Shown: positions 1 to 8,368 of the stretch, one piece after another | Layout: every line of letters starts with the position of its first letter | How positions within the stretch are numbered: the first letter of the stretch is position 1 | Origin: Anabaena catenula FACHB-362 | GTDB lineage: Bacteria > Cyanobacteriota > Cyanobacteriia > Cyanobacteriales > Nostocaceae | Length of the DNA stretch: 64,000 nt | Assembly: GCF_014698735.1 (NCBI RefSeq) | Contig: NZ_JACJTQ010000002.1 | Location: 229,160-293,159 of the forward strand | Direction of reading: 5' to 3' | Notes under the pieces: model-generated | Database searches by the model: none | Told to the model about the DNA's origin: nothing | The model's input: the letters and a program-made list of their open reading frames with translations, nothing else | Program-made: the position numbers and the translations under genes

Positions 1-443
1 TTTTCCGGTAACATTCTTTTAGTGACTTGGTATTAATTAAGCCGAGTATAAGAATTATATAATCTCAAATTCAGTTTTACTGTCGCCCGATATACAGCAG
101 CTTTTGCAGAATTAAAAATCAAAAAAGTTGATGAGGAAGGTTTTTCAGAAATTTTGTAGCTTGCTTCCCCCTAGGGGTATGGTTATTCTACTTACACTGT
201 GTTTTACTAGTAATGATTTTGTCTCTCTAAAGGTAATTTTTTAGTAATATTTACTACAGATGAAGTTGCCATAATGCCGTTAACAGTATCATAAAGAAAA
301 GGTAAGGTGAGGAATTACGCAAACAAACCTGGTTTATCCCCAAAACTGGTGTTTAGGAGCCGAATGTTTGGTATCTAATGCGTAAATCCTGAGAAAGATT
401 AGCCTTGATGCTTACCAACTTCCAGTATAAATGTATTACACTT
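1..443. other. Upstream region of the cyclase gene, no gene seen
   Basis: This stretch is AT-rich and I see no convincing coding sequence, RNA gene or repeat in it. It ends at the start chosen for the FHA-GAF cyclase and presumably holds its promoter, but no single promoter stands out clearly enough to call. Confidence 0.4.
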
Positions 444-2060
444 ATGACTGAACTCACACTACTCCTAACTCAGGGGGATACCAAAACTTCGGTTTTAGTA
501 GCTCAAGAAGTATTTACTATCGGTCGTTTGTCAGAATGTGACTTGTGTTTACCTTTTGCAGGAGTTTCTCGCCAACACGCCCGAATTAGGAAAATCTCTA
601 ATGGTGTGTGGATGATTGAGGATATGGGTAGCAAAAACGGAACGCAAGTAAATGGAATTCCTGTTATGTCTGCTCAGGAGTTGTATAACCGCGACGTTAT
701 TTATTTGGGAAATGTCAGTTTGGCAGTAATTTTATCAAATACATTGGAAAATTTACCGCCTCAGTATGTAGCAACTGAAGAACCGAATAGTCAGCAAATA
801 ACAATTCTTAGAGATGTCGAAAAACTGCAACAACAATGGATAGAAGGTAGTGAAATTAATGGTAGTAATAATAAAGATAAAACTATTGCCCGCCTCAAAG
901 ATTTGGTAGATATAGCTAAAAATCTCTGTGCGGCAGCATCTATTGAAGAAATTTTTTCTCAGGTACAAGAACTAGTTTTTCGTTATATTGATGGTATTGA
1001 AAGATTGGCATTATTAGTTGATATTGATAGTACTGGTACGTTGAAGTTAGTTAATTCTGCGACTAAAACCATTTTTCAACAAAAATATTTGCCTGCTGAT
1101 GGGAGTTGGATTAGTCGCAGTATTTGTCAAAAGGCATTTGCAGATAAGGTAGCTATTCAAAGTGCTGATACCCATTCTGATGAAAGGTTTTCTAGTGAAC
1201 AGAGTATTTTAGTGAAAGGTATTCGTAGTGCAATGGCAGTACCTTTATGGGATGAAAATAAAGTTGTCGGTGTTCTGTATGGTGATGCTCATCTTTCTTC
1301 TTCCCAATGGAAAAGCGAAGGTGAGGAAGAACTTAAGTTTTTTTCAGCTTTAGCAAATCTTGTTGCTTCTAGCGTTCAACGTTGGTTATTAATAGAAAAA
1401 CTGAGAACTGAAGAGGTAATTCGTCACCGATTAGAACGTTATCATTCTCCGGCAGTTGTACAGCAGTTAATAGCAGTGAGAGAATTTACCAATGGACGTT
1501 TGGCTCCTACCGAAAGTGAAATCAGTATTTTGTTTGCTGATTTGGTGGGATTTACAGAAATTTCCGAACGGCTTACACCTAAAGAAATTGCTGAATTATT
1601 AAACCTTTTATTTGAGGAAATGTTACAAGAAGTATTTGCTTATGGTGGCACTTTAGACAAGTATATTGGCGATTGTATAATGGCATTTTTTGGCGCTCCA
1701 GAACCACAACTAAGTCATGCAGATAGCGCTGTTAATGCTGCTAAGGGAATGCTCTCTCGTCTCCAACGTCTTAATGCTAATCAATTTTGGCAGCAACCTT
1801 TACAATTACGCATTGCTATTAACAGTGGTAAAGCTGTTGTGGGTGATGTTGGCAGTTCTCAAAGAGTAGACTACACGGCATTAGGAGCAACAATTAATCT
1901 GGCGGCTCGGATGGAACCAATATGTTCTCCTGGTGAATGTGTAATTAGTGAAGTTACTTATCAACAGCTTTCACAACGCTCAGACTTTAGGGACATGGGA
2001 GACTATCGTTTTAAAGGTATTGATAGATTTATTAAGATTTATCAGACCAAAATGAATTAA
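444..2060 (+). CDS. FHA-GAF class III adenylate cyclase
   Basis: This predicted soluble signalling enzyme would make cyclic AMP from ATP. Residues about 20-85 form an FHA phosphothreonine-binding domain (GR near the front, then SRQHA and GSKNGT). A GAF sensor domain follows at about 150-315, and a class III nucleotide cyclase domain at about 360-535. The cyclase has the metal-binding FADLVGF strand, TLDKYIGD with the Lys typical of adenine selectivity, and DYTALGATINLAAR with the catalytic Asn and Arg, so it looks active and ATP-specific. I prefer the ATG at 444 (MTELTLLL) because the FHA domain begins soon after it; an in-frame ATG at 405 would add 13 residues with no domain. Cyanobacteria usually carry several such cyclases with different sensor modules; the ligand of this GAF domain cannot be read from sequence. 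The gene stands alone, with a mobile-element remnant region downstream. Confidence 0.9.
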   Translation: MTELTLLLTQGDTKTSVLVAQEVFTIGRLSECDLCLPFAGVSRQHARIRKISNGVWMIEDMGSKNGTQVNGIPVMSAQELYNRDVIYLGNVSLAVILSNTLENLPPQYVATEEPNSQQITILRDVEKLQQQWIEGSEINGSNNKDKTIARLKDLVDIAKNLCAAASIEEIFSQVQELVFRYIDGIERLALLVDIDSTGTLKLVNSATKTIFQQKYLPADGSWISRSICQKAFADKVAIQSADTHSDERFSSEQSILVKGIRSAMAVPLWDENKVVGVLYGDAHLSSSQWKSEGEEELKFFSALANLVASSVQRWLLIEKLRTEEVIRHRLERYHSPAVVQQLIAVREFTNGRLAPTESEISILFADLVGFTEISERLTPKEIAELLNLLFEEMLQEVFAYGGTLDKYIGDCIMAFFGAPEPQLSHADSAVNAAKGMLSRLQRLNANQFWQQPLQLRIAINSGKAVVGDVGSSQRVDYTALGATINLAARMEPICSPGECVISEVTYQQLSQRSDFRDMGDYRFKGIDRFIKIYQTKMN

Positions 2061-2106
2061 TTGTTATTACTTGGTTGTCAGTTTTCAAATGTTAATGAAT
2101 TATTAA

Positions 2107-2223
2107 TAGTGCCGCACAGCAGAAATAACTGACCATTGAAAATTCCTAAAAAGCTTATGTAAGCTGCTTTTTTAATTTTTAATTTTTAATTTTTTAATTT
2201 TTTAATTCCGCCCTGCCGTACCA
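2107..2223 (-). mobile_element. MITE-like element, copy 1
   Basis: This is one of three related 109-117 bp sequences in the window. Read on the minus strand it begins TGGTACGGCAGGGCGGAATT, continues with a run of AATTAAAA-type units and a conserved AAAAAGCAG..TTACA core, and ends in GTGCGGCACTA. Its ends form an imperfect inverted repeat with TA at the right border. It has no coding capacity, which fits a miniature inverted-repeat transposable element. It sits next to a decayed transposase gene, although nothing shows that the two are related. Confidence 0.6.
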
Positions 2224-2243
2224 GATGATTTCAGTGCTACTAT

Positions 2244-2468
2244 TTAATAACTTGTATAGTTTATGGCAAGCTTAGTTACCAAGTTGTAATATTCAGCAAC
2301 TATTTCTAAACGCAAATAAAGTCGCCAAACTTCTTCTAAAGGAGGCATTTGTTCACCCACCCAAGCTAGCCACAAGGGTTTAGACACCCTCAAGTTACCT
2401 TGCTCGTCAAGACGTTCAACTCTCATGAGTAACATCGGGCGTGCCAAGGCGGTAAAGCTACTGTTCAA
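2244..2468 (-). pseudogene. Remnant of a DDE transposase
   Basis: The 74-residue reading frame contains PLWLAWVGEQMPPLEEVWR followed by LYLR, a segment I recognise from cyanobacterial DDE transposases of the IS701-like kind, where it precedes the C-terminal catalytic glutamate region. Both the N-terminal catalytic part and the C-terminus are missing, and after LYLR the sequence no longer resembles the family. This is therefore a truncated relic, not a working gene. Its outer end lies just upstream of tldD, so the insertion may once have separated that gene from its promoter. The family assignment is from memory of the motif and is moderately sure. Confidence 0.6.
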
Positions 2469-2548
2469 GATGCTCGTTAGTCCAGAAAATTGCTAGAGTG
2501 AACACACCAGGATTTTTTCAGTCACAACGCCAGCAGACGAGGCAATTC

Positions 2549-4021
2549 ATGCTTACAAATACCCTACTTCTCTCAAATCAACTCCCCTCCCTCCAATATT
2601 CATCCACCTCAGAACGCTTTGATGAAACCTGGGAAGCCCCACTGGCAACCCTTTTGGGACTAGGACGCGCCGCCGGGGCTGATTTTATCGAATTCTATTT
2701 AGAACGTCGTAACTACATCAGTTGTCTAGCAGAAGACGACATCATTACCAGTATTTCACCCAGTTTAGCCACAGGTGCAGGAGTTAGAGTATTTCGTGGC
2801 AAAGCTGACTGCTACGTCAGCACCAATAACCTGACATTTTCCGGGTTAAAAGCAGCTTTAGAAAAAGGTCTTTCTATCTTAGGATTACAACTACCTACAG
2901 CTAATGCTTTCATTCCCGAAATTAACCTAGAATTACTGAGAGACTACGCCACCAAACGAGGCAAAGATGGCTGGCTACCTCTGTGTAGTTCCATCCGCGA
3001 AATGGGAGAAGTTCTCCTTGATGGTACTGCCCAACTCCACAAAAAAGCTACCCACGTCCAATCACGCCGCGCTTCCTATTTCCGTGACTGGCAAGAAGTT
3101 TTAGTTGCTGCCAGTGATGGTACATTTGCGCGTGATATTCGCCTCACCCAGTCCGTAGGATTTAATATTCTCTGTGCTGACGGTGCTAACCGTGCTTCCA
3201 TTGCCGAACGCGCAGGTAACACCAGTGATGCTAATTTCCTGAGAACCTGGGATTATCAACAAGCATCTGAACAAATCGCCGAATCAGCCGGGAAAATGCT
3301 TTACGCAGATTACGTAGAATCAGGAACTTACCCCATCATCATGGCCAATCACTTTGGCGGCGTAATTTTCCACGAAGCCTGCGGACACCTGTTAGAAACC
3401 ACCCAAATTGAACGCAATACCACACCCTTTGCTGATAAAAAAGGTGAAAAAATCGCCCATGAAAGTCTGACAGCTTGGGATGAAGGACGCGCTGATAATG
3501 CCTTCGGGACAATTGATATGGATGACGAAGGAATGCCAGCACAAAGAACATTATTAATTGAAAAAGGTGTTCTCAAAAACTTCTTAGCTGACAGAACCGG
3601 TTCCATTCGCACCGGACATCCTAGAACAGGCAGTGGCCGCCGTCAAAATTACACTTTTGCTGCCGCTAGTCGGATGCGGAATACTTATATTGATACAGGC
3701 GAATACACCAATGAAGATTTATTTGCCTCTGTTGATAAAGGTATTTACTGTAAAAAAATGGGTGGCGGTAGTGTAGGTGCTACAGGTCAATTTAACTTTA
3801 GTGTTGATGAAGCTTATTTAATCGAAAATGGTAAACTTACCAAACCATTAAAAGGCGCAACCCTGATTGGTGAAGCTAAGGAAATTATGAATAAAATTTC
3901 CATGTGTTCCCAAGATTTAGAACTTGCGCCCGGTTTTTGTGGTTCTGTTAGTGGCAGCATTTACACTACAGTTGGACAGCCTCATATTAAGGTTGATTCT
4001 ATTACTGTTGGTGGAAGATAA
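2549..4021 (+). CDS. tldD: TldD metalloprotease subunit
   Basis: TldD is the zinc-carrying half of the TldD/TldE heterodimeric protease, which degrades unfolded peptides and in other bacteria trims peptide antibiotics and the CcdA antitoxin. The zinc-site motif HEACGH is at about residue 275, in the usual context [15 protein letters not shown], and the C-terminal region contains GSGRRQNY and [13 protein letters not shown]. From the ATG at 2549 (MLTNTLLLS) the protein is 490 residues, normal for the family. The in-frame ATG at 2498 would add 17 polar residues and is less likely. The partner gene tldE follows after about 195 bp that hold a repeat-rich hairpin, so the two are linked but may not share one undisturbed transcript. 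Confidence 0.93.
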   Translation: MLTNTLLLSNQLPSLQYSSTSERFDETWEAPLATLLGLGRAAGADFIEFYLERRNYISCLAEDDIITSISPSLATGAGVRVFRGKADCYVSTNNLTFSGLKAALEKGLSILGLQLPTANAFIPEINLELLRDYATKRGKDGWLPLCSSIREMGEVLLDGTAQLHKKATHVQSRRASYFRDWQEVLVAASDGTFARDIRLTQSVGFNILCADGANRASIAERAGNTSDANFLRTWDYQQASEQIAESAGKMLYADYVESGTYPIIMANHFGGVIFHEACGHLLETTQIERNTTPFADKKGEKIAHESLTAWDEGRADNAFGTIDMDDEGMPAQRTLLIEKGVLKNFLADRTGSIRTGHPRTGSGRRQNYTFAAASRMRNTYIDTGEYTNEDLFASVDKGIYCKKMGGGSVGATGQFNFSVDEAYLIENGKLTKPLKGATLIGEAKEIMNKISMCSQDLELAPGFCGSVSGSIYTTVGQPHIKVDSITVGGR

Positions 4022-4061
4022 ATAATTTTAGATTTTGGATTGTGAATGATCAAAAATTTAT

Positions 4062-4184
4062 GTAGGTTGGGGAGCCATCGCCTTGGACGGGTTCCCCGGC
4101 TTGTGGCGAATGGCGTTTGACGCAAGGAAACCCAACAGAACCAGCACTTTTGTTGGGTTGCGCTGTCGCTTAACCCAACCTACC
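4062..4184. repeat. Nested inverted repeat between tldD and tldE
   Basis: The outer arms GTAGGTTGGG and CCCAACCTAC enclose a second inverted repeat, AACCCAACA with TGTTGGGTT. The right part, TTGGGTTGCGCTGTCGCTTA, occurs again near 35264-35298, and a shorter relative lies at 5622-5646. This marks it as a dispersed cyanobacterial repeat that can fold into RNA hairpins. Being between two co-oriented partner genes, it could act as an attenuator or a processing site, which is inference. Confidence 0.7.
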
Positions 4185-4215
4185 ATGTTCATAGATTTTC
4201 ATTGTGAATTGAAAT

Positions 4216-5556
4216 ATGACAAAAATACAAGAAATTGCAACTTACGCTCAAGAAAATGCTGCGAAACTGGGCATTAAAAAGTTTGATATTTACGGTTCAA
4301 CGGTAGATGATACAAGTGTGCAAGTTGACCAAGGTGAACCGAAACAAGTTAAGGCTTCTAATCGTTCTGGTGTGACTGTTCGGGTTTGGAATGAAGAAAA
4401 TACAATGGGTGTGACTAGCACCACTGATGTAGACCCCAAGGGATTAGAATTGGCTTTAAAAACTGCTTATGAAGCTAGTTTTTTTGGTGTGAAAGAAAAC
4501 ATTCCTGATTTTAGTCCAGAAGCGACGGTTCCTATTCCTAATACACGTCATGAAAAAGCACCCCAAGCCCCAGTTTCTGAACTGATAGAGAAATTATTAG
4601 TAGCAGAAAAAGAACTGATATCTACTCATCCTGCTATTACTAGTGTGCCTTATAATGGTTTGGCACAAAGGGATATTGACAGGTTTTATGTTAATAGTGA
4701 TGGTGCTGTGAGAACAGAATCTCATTCTTTAGCTTCGATTTATCTTTACAGCAAAACTGAGGAAGAAAATAAGAAACCACGCAGTGCAGGTGCTTATCGA
4801 GTTAAGGAAAGTTTAGCTGATTTAGACATTTCTGGTTGCGTTAAGGAAACAGCTGAGAAAACTATCAGTCACTTGAATTATGAAAAAATCAAAACTGGTA
4901 AATATCGAGTTGTTTTCTCACCGGAAGCTTTCTTGAGTTTATTAGGTGCTTTTTCTAATTTATTCAATGCTCAAAGTATTCTTGACAATCAAAGTTTATC
5001 TAAAGCTGAAGATATCGGTAAACAACTGGCTTCACCATTACTTTCAGTTTATGATGATGCTTTACATCCAGCTAATGTTGGTGCAGAAACTTTTGATGGT
5101 GAAGGTACACCCACTCGTCAGGTAAAGTTGATAGAAAATGGTGTTTTAACCAGCTTTCTGCACAGTGCGGGAACTGCCAAAAGGTTCAATACTACACCTA
5201 CAGGTAATGCTAGTATTGGCGCAAAGGTGAGCGTTAGTCCCAATTTTTATCATGTTTTTGCAGCCGGGACAACTGAGAAAGAATTGAGTTTGGAAACTGC
5301 GGAAAATGTGATTTTAATTGATGATTTACAAGCTCTTCATGCAGGTGTTAAATCTTTACAAGGTTCTTTTTCTTTGCCTTTTGATGGTTGGCTAATTAAC
5401 AAAGGTGAAAAAACCAGTATTGAGTCTGCAACCGTAGCTGGTGATTTCTTGGAAGTTTTGCAGTCAATTGTTTATGTAGAGAAAGAGGTGGAGTTAACAC
5501 CAGGGGGAGTTTCTCCCAGAATTTGGGTGAATGAACTTTCCATTACTGGTGAGTAA
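4216..5556 (+). CDS. tldE: TldE/PmbA protease subunit
   Basis: This 446-residue protein is the non-catalytic partner of TldD, also known as PmbA. It shares the PmbA/TldD fold but has no HExxxH zinc motif, as expected for TldE. Family features include SNRSGVTVRVW near the N-terminus, the FSPEAFLSLLGAF segment in the middle, and the C-terminal GEKTSIESATVAGDFLEVL. The ATG at 4216 starts a protein of normal family length. Its position after tldD with the same orientation supports a heterodimer. Cyanobacteria commonly keep both genes; the physiological substrate here is unknown. Confidence 0.92.
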   Translation: MTKIQEIATYAQENAAKLGIKKFDIYGSTVDDTSVQVDQGEPKQVKASNRSGVTVRVWNEENTMGVTSTTDVDPKGLELALKTAYEASFFGVKENIPDFSPEATVPIPNTRHEKAPQAPVSELIEKLLVAEKELISTHPAITSVPYNGLAQRDIDRFYVNSDGAVRTESHSLASIYLYSKTEEENKKPRSAGAYRVKESLADLDISGCVKETAEKTISHLNYEKIKTGKYRVVFSPEAFLSLLGAFSNLFNAQSILDNQSLSKAEDIGKQLASPLLSVYDDALHPANVGAETFDGEGTPTRQVKLIENGVLTSFLHSAGTAKRFNTTPTGNASIGAKVSVSPNFYHVFAAGTTEKELSLETAENVILIDDLQALHAGVKSLQGSFSLPFDGWLINKGEKTSIESATVAGDFLEVLQSIVYVEKEVELTPGGVSPRIWVNELSITGE

Positions 5557-5621
5557 GATATTTTCACCAGATAGTAAGAAAGTAAGCCGCATTTATTAGT
5601 GATAAACTAATGTTGCGTAGG

Positions 5622-5646
5622 GTGGGTTACGCTGTCGCTAACCCAC
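5622..5646. terminator. Hairpin with T-run after tldE
   Basis: GTGGGTT and AACCCAC can pair across a loop containing CGCTGTCG, and the stem is followed on the plus strand by TATTTTT. It lies about 65 bp beyond the tldE stop and upstream of the convergent pentapeptide-repeat gene, so it can serve as an intrinsic terminator. The same core occurs in the dispersed repeats at 4154-4184 and 35264-35298. Confidence 0.55.
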
Positions 5647-5715
5647 TATTTTTCTAAGTTTACGGTATGTTGGGGAACACCAAAAAATAAATTACTGAAA
5701 AACTGTCTTATGTTT

Positions 5716-6708
5716 TTAGTAGTTAATTTTTCCATCAGGCATTACGGCTTCACGCAAATCTGCACCCGTCAGATTTGTACTACTAATTTCTGCTCTGATT
5801 AGAGTTGCCTTACTTAAATTAGCACCAGTCAAGTCTGTTCTAGCAAGATAAGCATCAACCAAATCTACTTCGGTGAGATTAGCCTGACGCATGATAGCCC
5901 GACTTAAATCTGCTCTACTCAACCTAGCAAAACTCAAGTTTGCGTGACTTAATTTGGCGCTGGTCAGTTTCACCTCTGTCATAATTGCACCATACAAGTT
6001 CACACCTGTAAGTTCGGCATCACTTAGATTTGACCGCTCTAGCCTAGCATTGATCATGTTAGCACCTTTCAAATTAGCACCTGCTAGATTAGCGTCGCTC
6101 ACAGATGTCCTATTCAAAATCGCTTCACTCAGGTTAGCACCACTGAGATCCGCATAACGCAGCGTTGCTTCACTCAAGTTAGCACCACTGAGATCAACTT
6201 TAGCTAAGTCTGCACCAGTTAAATTAGCGCCCCGTAGATCAGCCTTATGCAGGTTAGCACCTCGGAGAATAGCAGAATAGATTCTCTGTTCTTCTCGCAG
6301 GTTAGCACCACGCAGGCACGCACCTGTTAAGTTAGCACCACTGAGATCTGCACCACGCAAATCAGCATCCATCAAGTTAGCATCCAGCATATCCGCCAAA
6401 GTTAAATTGGCATTACGCAAATCAGCACCCTGCAAAGTTGCACCATGCAAATCAGCATCATGCAAATTCGCACTTATTAAACTCGCTTGATTGAGGTTTG
6501 CACCACTTAGCTTGGCAGAAATTAGATTTGCCTTGTTCAATATTGCCCGACTTAGATAGCTAAAAATTAGAATAGCATTACGCAAATCCGCCCTATTCAA
6601 GGCTATACCAATCAAGTCTGCACCAAAAAGATTTACTCCATTTAAATTAACCTCGATAAATTTTGTTTCTCCATCTGCATATCGCTTCAGAAGTTCATTG
6701 GCATCCAT
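5716..6708 (-). CDS. Pentapeptide-repeat protein
   Basis: After about 20 N-terminal residues the whole 330-residue protein is made of A(D/N)LXX pentapeptides, such as ADLRGADLSGANLTGACLRG, which predict a right-handed quadrilateral beta-helix. There is no signal peptide or membrane segment and no recognisable second domain, so a cytoplasmic or lumenal location cannot be chosen from the sequence. Such proteins are abundant in cyanobacteria, and only a few have known roles, such as protecting DNA gyrase or acting as scaffolds. One coil (LREEQRIYSAILRG, about residue 140) breaks the repeat and may form a kink. The gene upstream (304-residue unknown) is only 56 bp away on the same strand, suggesting cotranscription. 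Confidence 0.93.
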   Translation of the reverse strand: MDANELLKRYADGETKFIEVNLNGVNLFGADLIGIALNRADLRNAILIFSYLSRAILNKANLISAKLSGANLNQASLISANLHDADLHGATLQGADLRNANLTLADMLDANLMDADLRGADLSGANLTGACLRGANLREEQRIYSAILRGANLHKADLRGANLTGADLAKVDLSGANLSEATLRYADLSGANLSEAILNRTSVSDANLAGANLKGANMINARLERSNLSDAELTGVNLYGAIMTEVKLTSAKLSHANLSFARLSRADLSRAIMRQANLTEVDLVDAYLARTDLTGANLSKATLIRAEISSTNLTGADLREAVMPDGKINY

Positions 6709-6764
6709 ATTTTTACCCTGTCAATTACCAAAATCTTTTCAAATTTCCCTAGTATCAATAATGC

Positions 6765-7679
6765 TTAAAAATTGCCATCATTGTTTTTATTGAACATATT
6801 TTTTGTAGGAGGTACTATAAATTGACAGGTATTCTCGCCATCTATGTCATTCTCATAGATATGATCAACATCAGTTAATGTTATGTCATAATTAAGATCA
6901 ACTAAAGGTCTAGTTTCTTGAGATGAATAGCTGTTAATTGGTTGATATTGGGTGGCGCTGGTGGATGAAATATCCCTATATAAACCTCGCATAGATTGGA
7001 TAATTGCACTGGCTACTTGAGTATTTTCATCCGGGTGGCCTAGAGATATAACGCTATTATTTAGTTTAAATTCAAGCTCTCTGAGAGTTGAACAAGAATC
7101 AAACAATTTCTGCAATAAGCTATCAAGTTCTTCTGCTCTCAGTTTAAACCAGTCTTCTTCCTGGAAAGTAAATTTATGGTAAAGTACAGAAAATAGAATT
7201 ATCTTAGCCCTAAGCGGGTTAGTATATTTCATAAGATTTTGCCGTAAATCAAACTGATCATATTGAGATTTGATTTTACTGTTTGGAGATTGATTCAGGG
7301 CATTTGATGATATTTGTCCAGAATTATAAAAGATGGATTCATCTTGATTGGGTTGATTTAAGAGTATTCCTGTTGATTCTTCATCCTTTATATATAACTT
7401 CTGTACTTCATTAAAAACTACACTGGCTAATAGGGAGTATTCAGCTTGTTTGTTAAGGCTTTTTACAACTTGAGATAAAGATAATTTCAAGCTATCTAAA
7501 ATTGGATTCAATGTGCATAATTCTTGAATTAATTCTGGTAATTTAAAGTTATTTAGCTTGTCTTGATCGTTCTCCCAAATATTTGTACAAGCACAGAATA
7601 TTAATTTTTTAATCCGTGTTGAGTTTTCATGCTGTTCTAAATATTTCACTACTTCATCAAGGCTAGATAGAGTTTTCAT
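6765..7679 (-). CDS. Unknown protein with two duplicated helical modules
   Basis: I do not recognise this 304-residue protein. It is hydrophilic, with no signal peptide or membrane helix. Two stretches look like copies of one predicted helical module: one ends LKLSLSQVVKSLNKQAEYSLL followed by VFNEVQKLYI (to about residue 98), and the other ends LRELEFKLNNSVISLG followed by VASAIIQSMRGLYR (to about residue 237). A poorly conserved Asn/Ser/Gln-rich linker separates them. The C-terminal tail is acidic and likely disordered. It lies 56 bp upstream of the pentapeptide-repeat gene on the same strand and may work with it. The reading frame is long, with codon use like its neighbours, so I think it is a real gene of unknown function. 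Confidence 0.75.
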   Translation of the reverse strand: MKTLSSLDEVVKYLEQHENSTRIKKLIFCACTNIWENDQDKLNNFKLPELIQELCTLNPILDSLKLSLSQVVKSLNKQAEYSLLASVVFNEVQKLYIKDEESTGILLNQPNQDESIFYNSGQISSNALNQSPNSKIKSQYDQFDLRQNLMKYTNPLRAKIILFSVLYHKFTFQEEDWFKLRAEELDSLLQKLFDSCSTLRELEFKLNNSVISLGHPDENTQVASAIIQSMRGLYRDISSTSATQYQPINSYSSQETRPLVDLNYDITLTDVDHIYENDIDGENTCQFIVPPTKNMFNKNNDGNF

Positions 7680-7736
7680 CGGTAGATCTCCGGCACAGGT
7701 ATCCGATAGGAATAAATTATAACTGGACTAACGCTC

Positions 7737-7846
7737 TAGTACCGCAGGGCGGAATTAAAAATTAAAAATTAAAAATTAAAAAAGCAGATTACACAAGCTT
7801 TTCAGTAATTTTTTAATGGTCTGTTTATTTACGCCGTTCTGTACTA
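7737..7846 (+). mobile_element. MITE-like element, copy 2
   Basis: This 110-bp copy begins TAGTACCGCAGGGCGGAATT and ends CCGTTCTGTACTA. The ends are imperfect inverted repeats (TAGTAC with GTACTA), and a TA pair sits at each border as a possible target duplication. Inside are several tandem AAAAATT units and the AAAAAAGCAGATTACA core shared with copies 1 and 3. There is no coding capacity. Confidence 0.65.
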
Positions 7847-8240
7847 GTGGGTAGTAAAAGTTTTTTATCAGTTGATAACAAGGAGGCAAAATAAGGGAAA
7901 ACGGGTAAAAGACAATACGCTTGGTGTTAAGGAAAATTATCTATTTAGGCAAGCTGGGGCAGATAAATAGGTTGATCTGAACTGTATTGAGGTAAGCATA
8001 AAGTTTAAAAAGTATATAGTAGTAACCGTACTTTTGGCTTTGTCTGGCATCCCAGTAAAAAACGCTATATTATAACTAAGTGTATCTTATTCAACTGAAA
8101 ACCGCTAGATCAACCTAGATACAATTTAAAATGTGGCTGGGGTTAAGGGACAGCACACCCGATAAAAGCTGTAATCCCACATTCGTGAGGTACAGCGAGA
8201 AAGATTTAACCGCAACAGGACTGACGCAAAACCGAACGAA

Positions 8241-8270
8241 CGTAGTGGTAATTCATGAATTACCACTACG
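8241..8270. repeat. Perfect 30-bp palindrome
   Basis: CGTAGTGGTAATTCA is followed directly by its exact reverse complement, giving a loop-free 30-bp palindrome that could extrude as a cruciform or fold as an RNA hairpin. It lies among TTGCGTAAGTCCTA-like sequence, a motif I associate with dispersed cyanobacterial repeats, so it is more likely a mobile palindromic repeat than a regulator site. Confidence 0.8.
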
Positions 8271-8368
8271 CAAGAATCAGGTTTTCAGTTACATCTTGCG
8301 TAAGTCCTACGCAAATAGAAGAGGATAATGTTTTTATGTGCATATAAACCTCATATTTCTCATCTAAA

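Larger units (their letters stand above)
7680..8368. other. Gene-free stretch with MITE copy and palindrome
   Basis: No convincing gene is visible here. It holds MITE-like copy 2 (7737-7846) and a perfect 30-bp palindrome (8241-8270), each listed separately. The 65-residue frame at 8131-8328 runs straight through the palindrome and shows no protein-like pattern. Confidence 0.6.

Noticed and set aside
4083..4277. 64-residue frame before tldE
   Set aside because: It lies in the nested inverted repeat and overlaps tldE in another frame, with no protein-like features.
8131..8328. 65-residue frame near 8.2 kb
   Set aside because: It runs through the 30-bp palindrome and has random composition.
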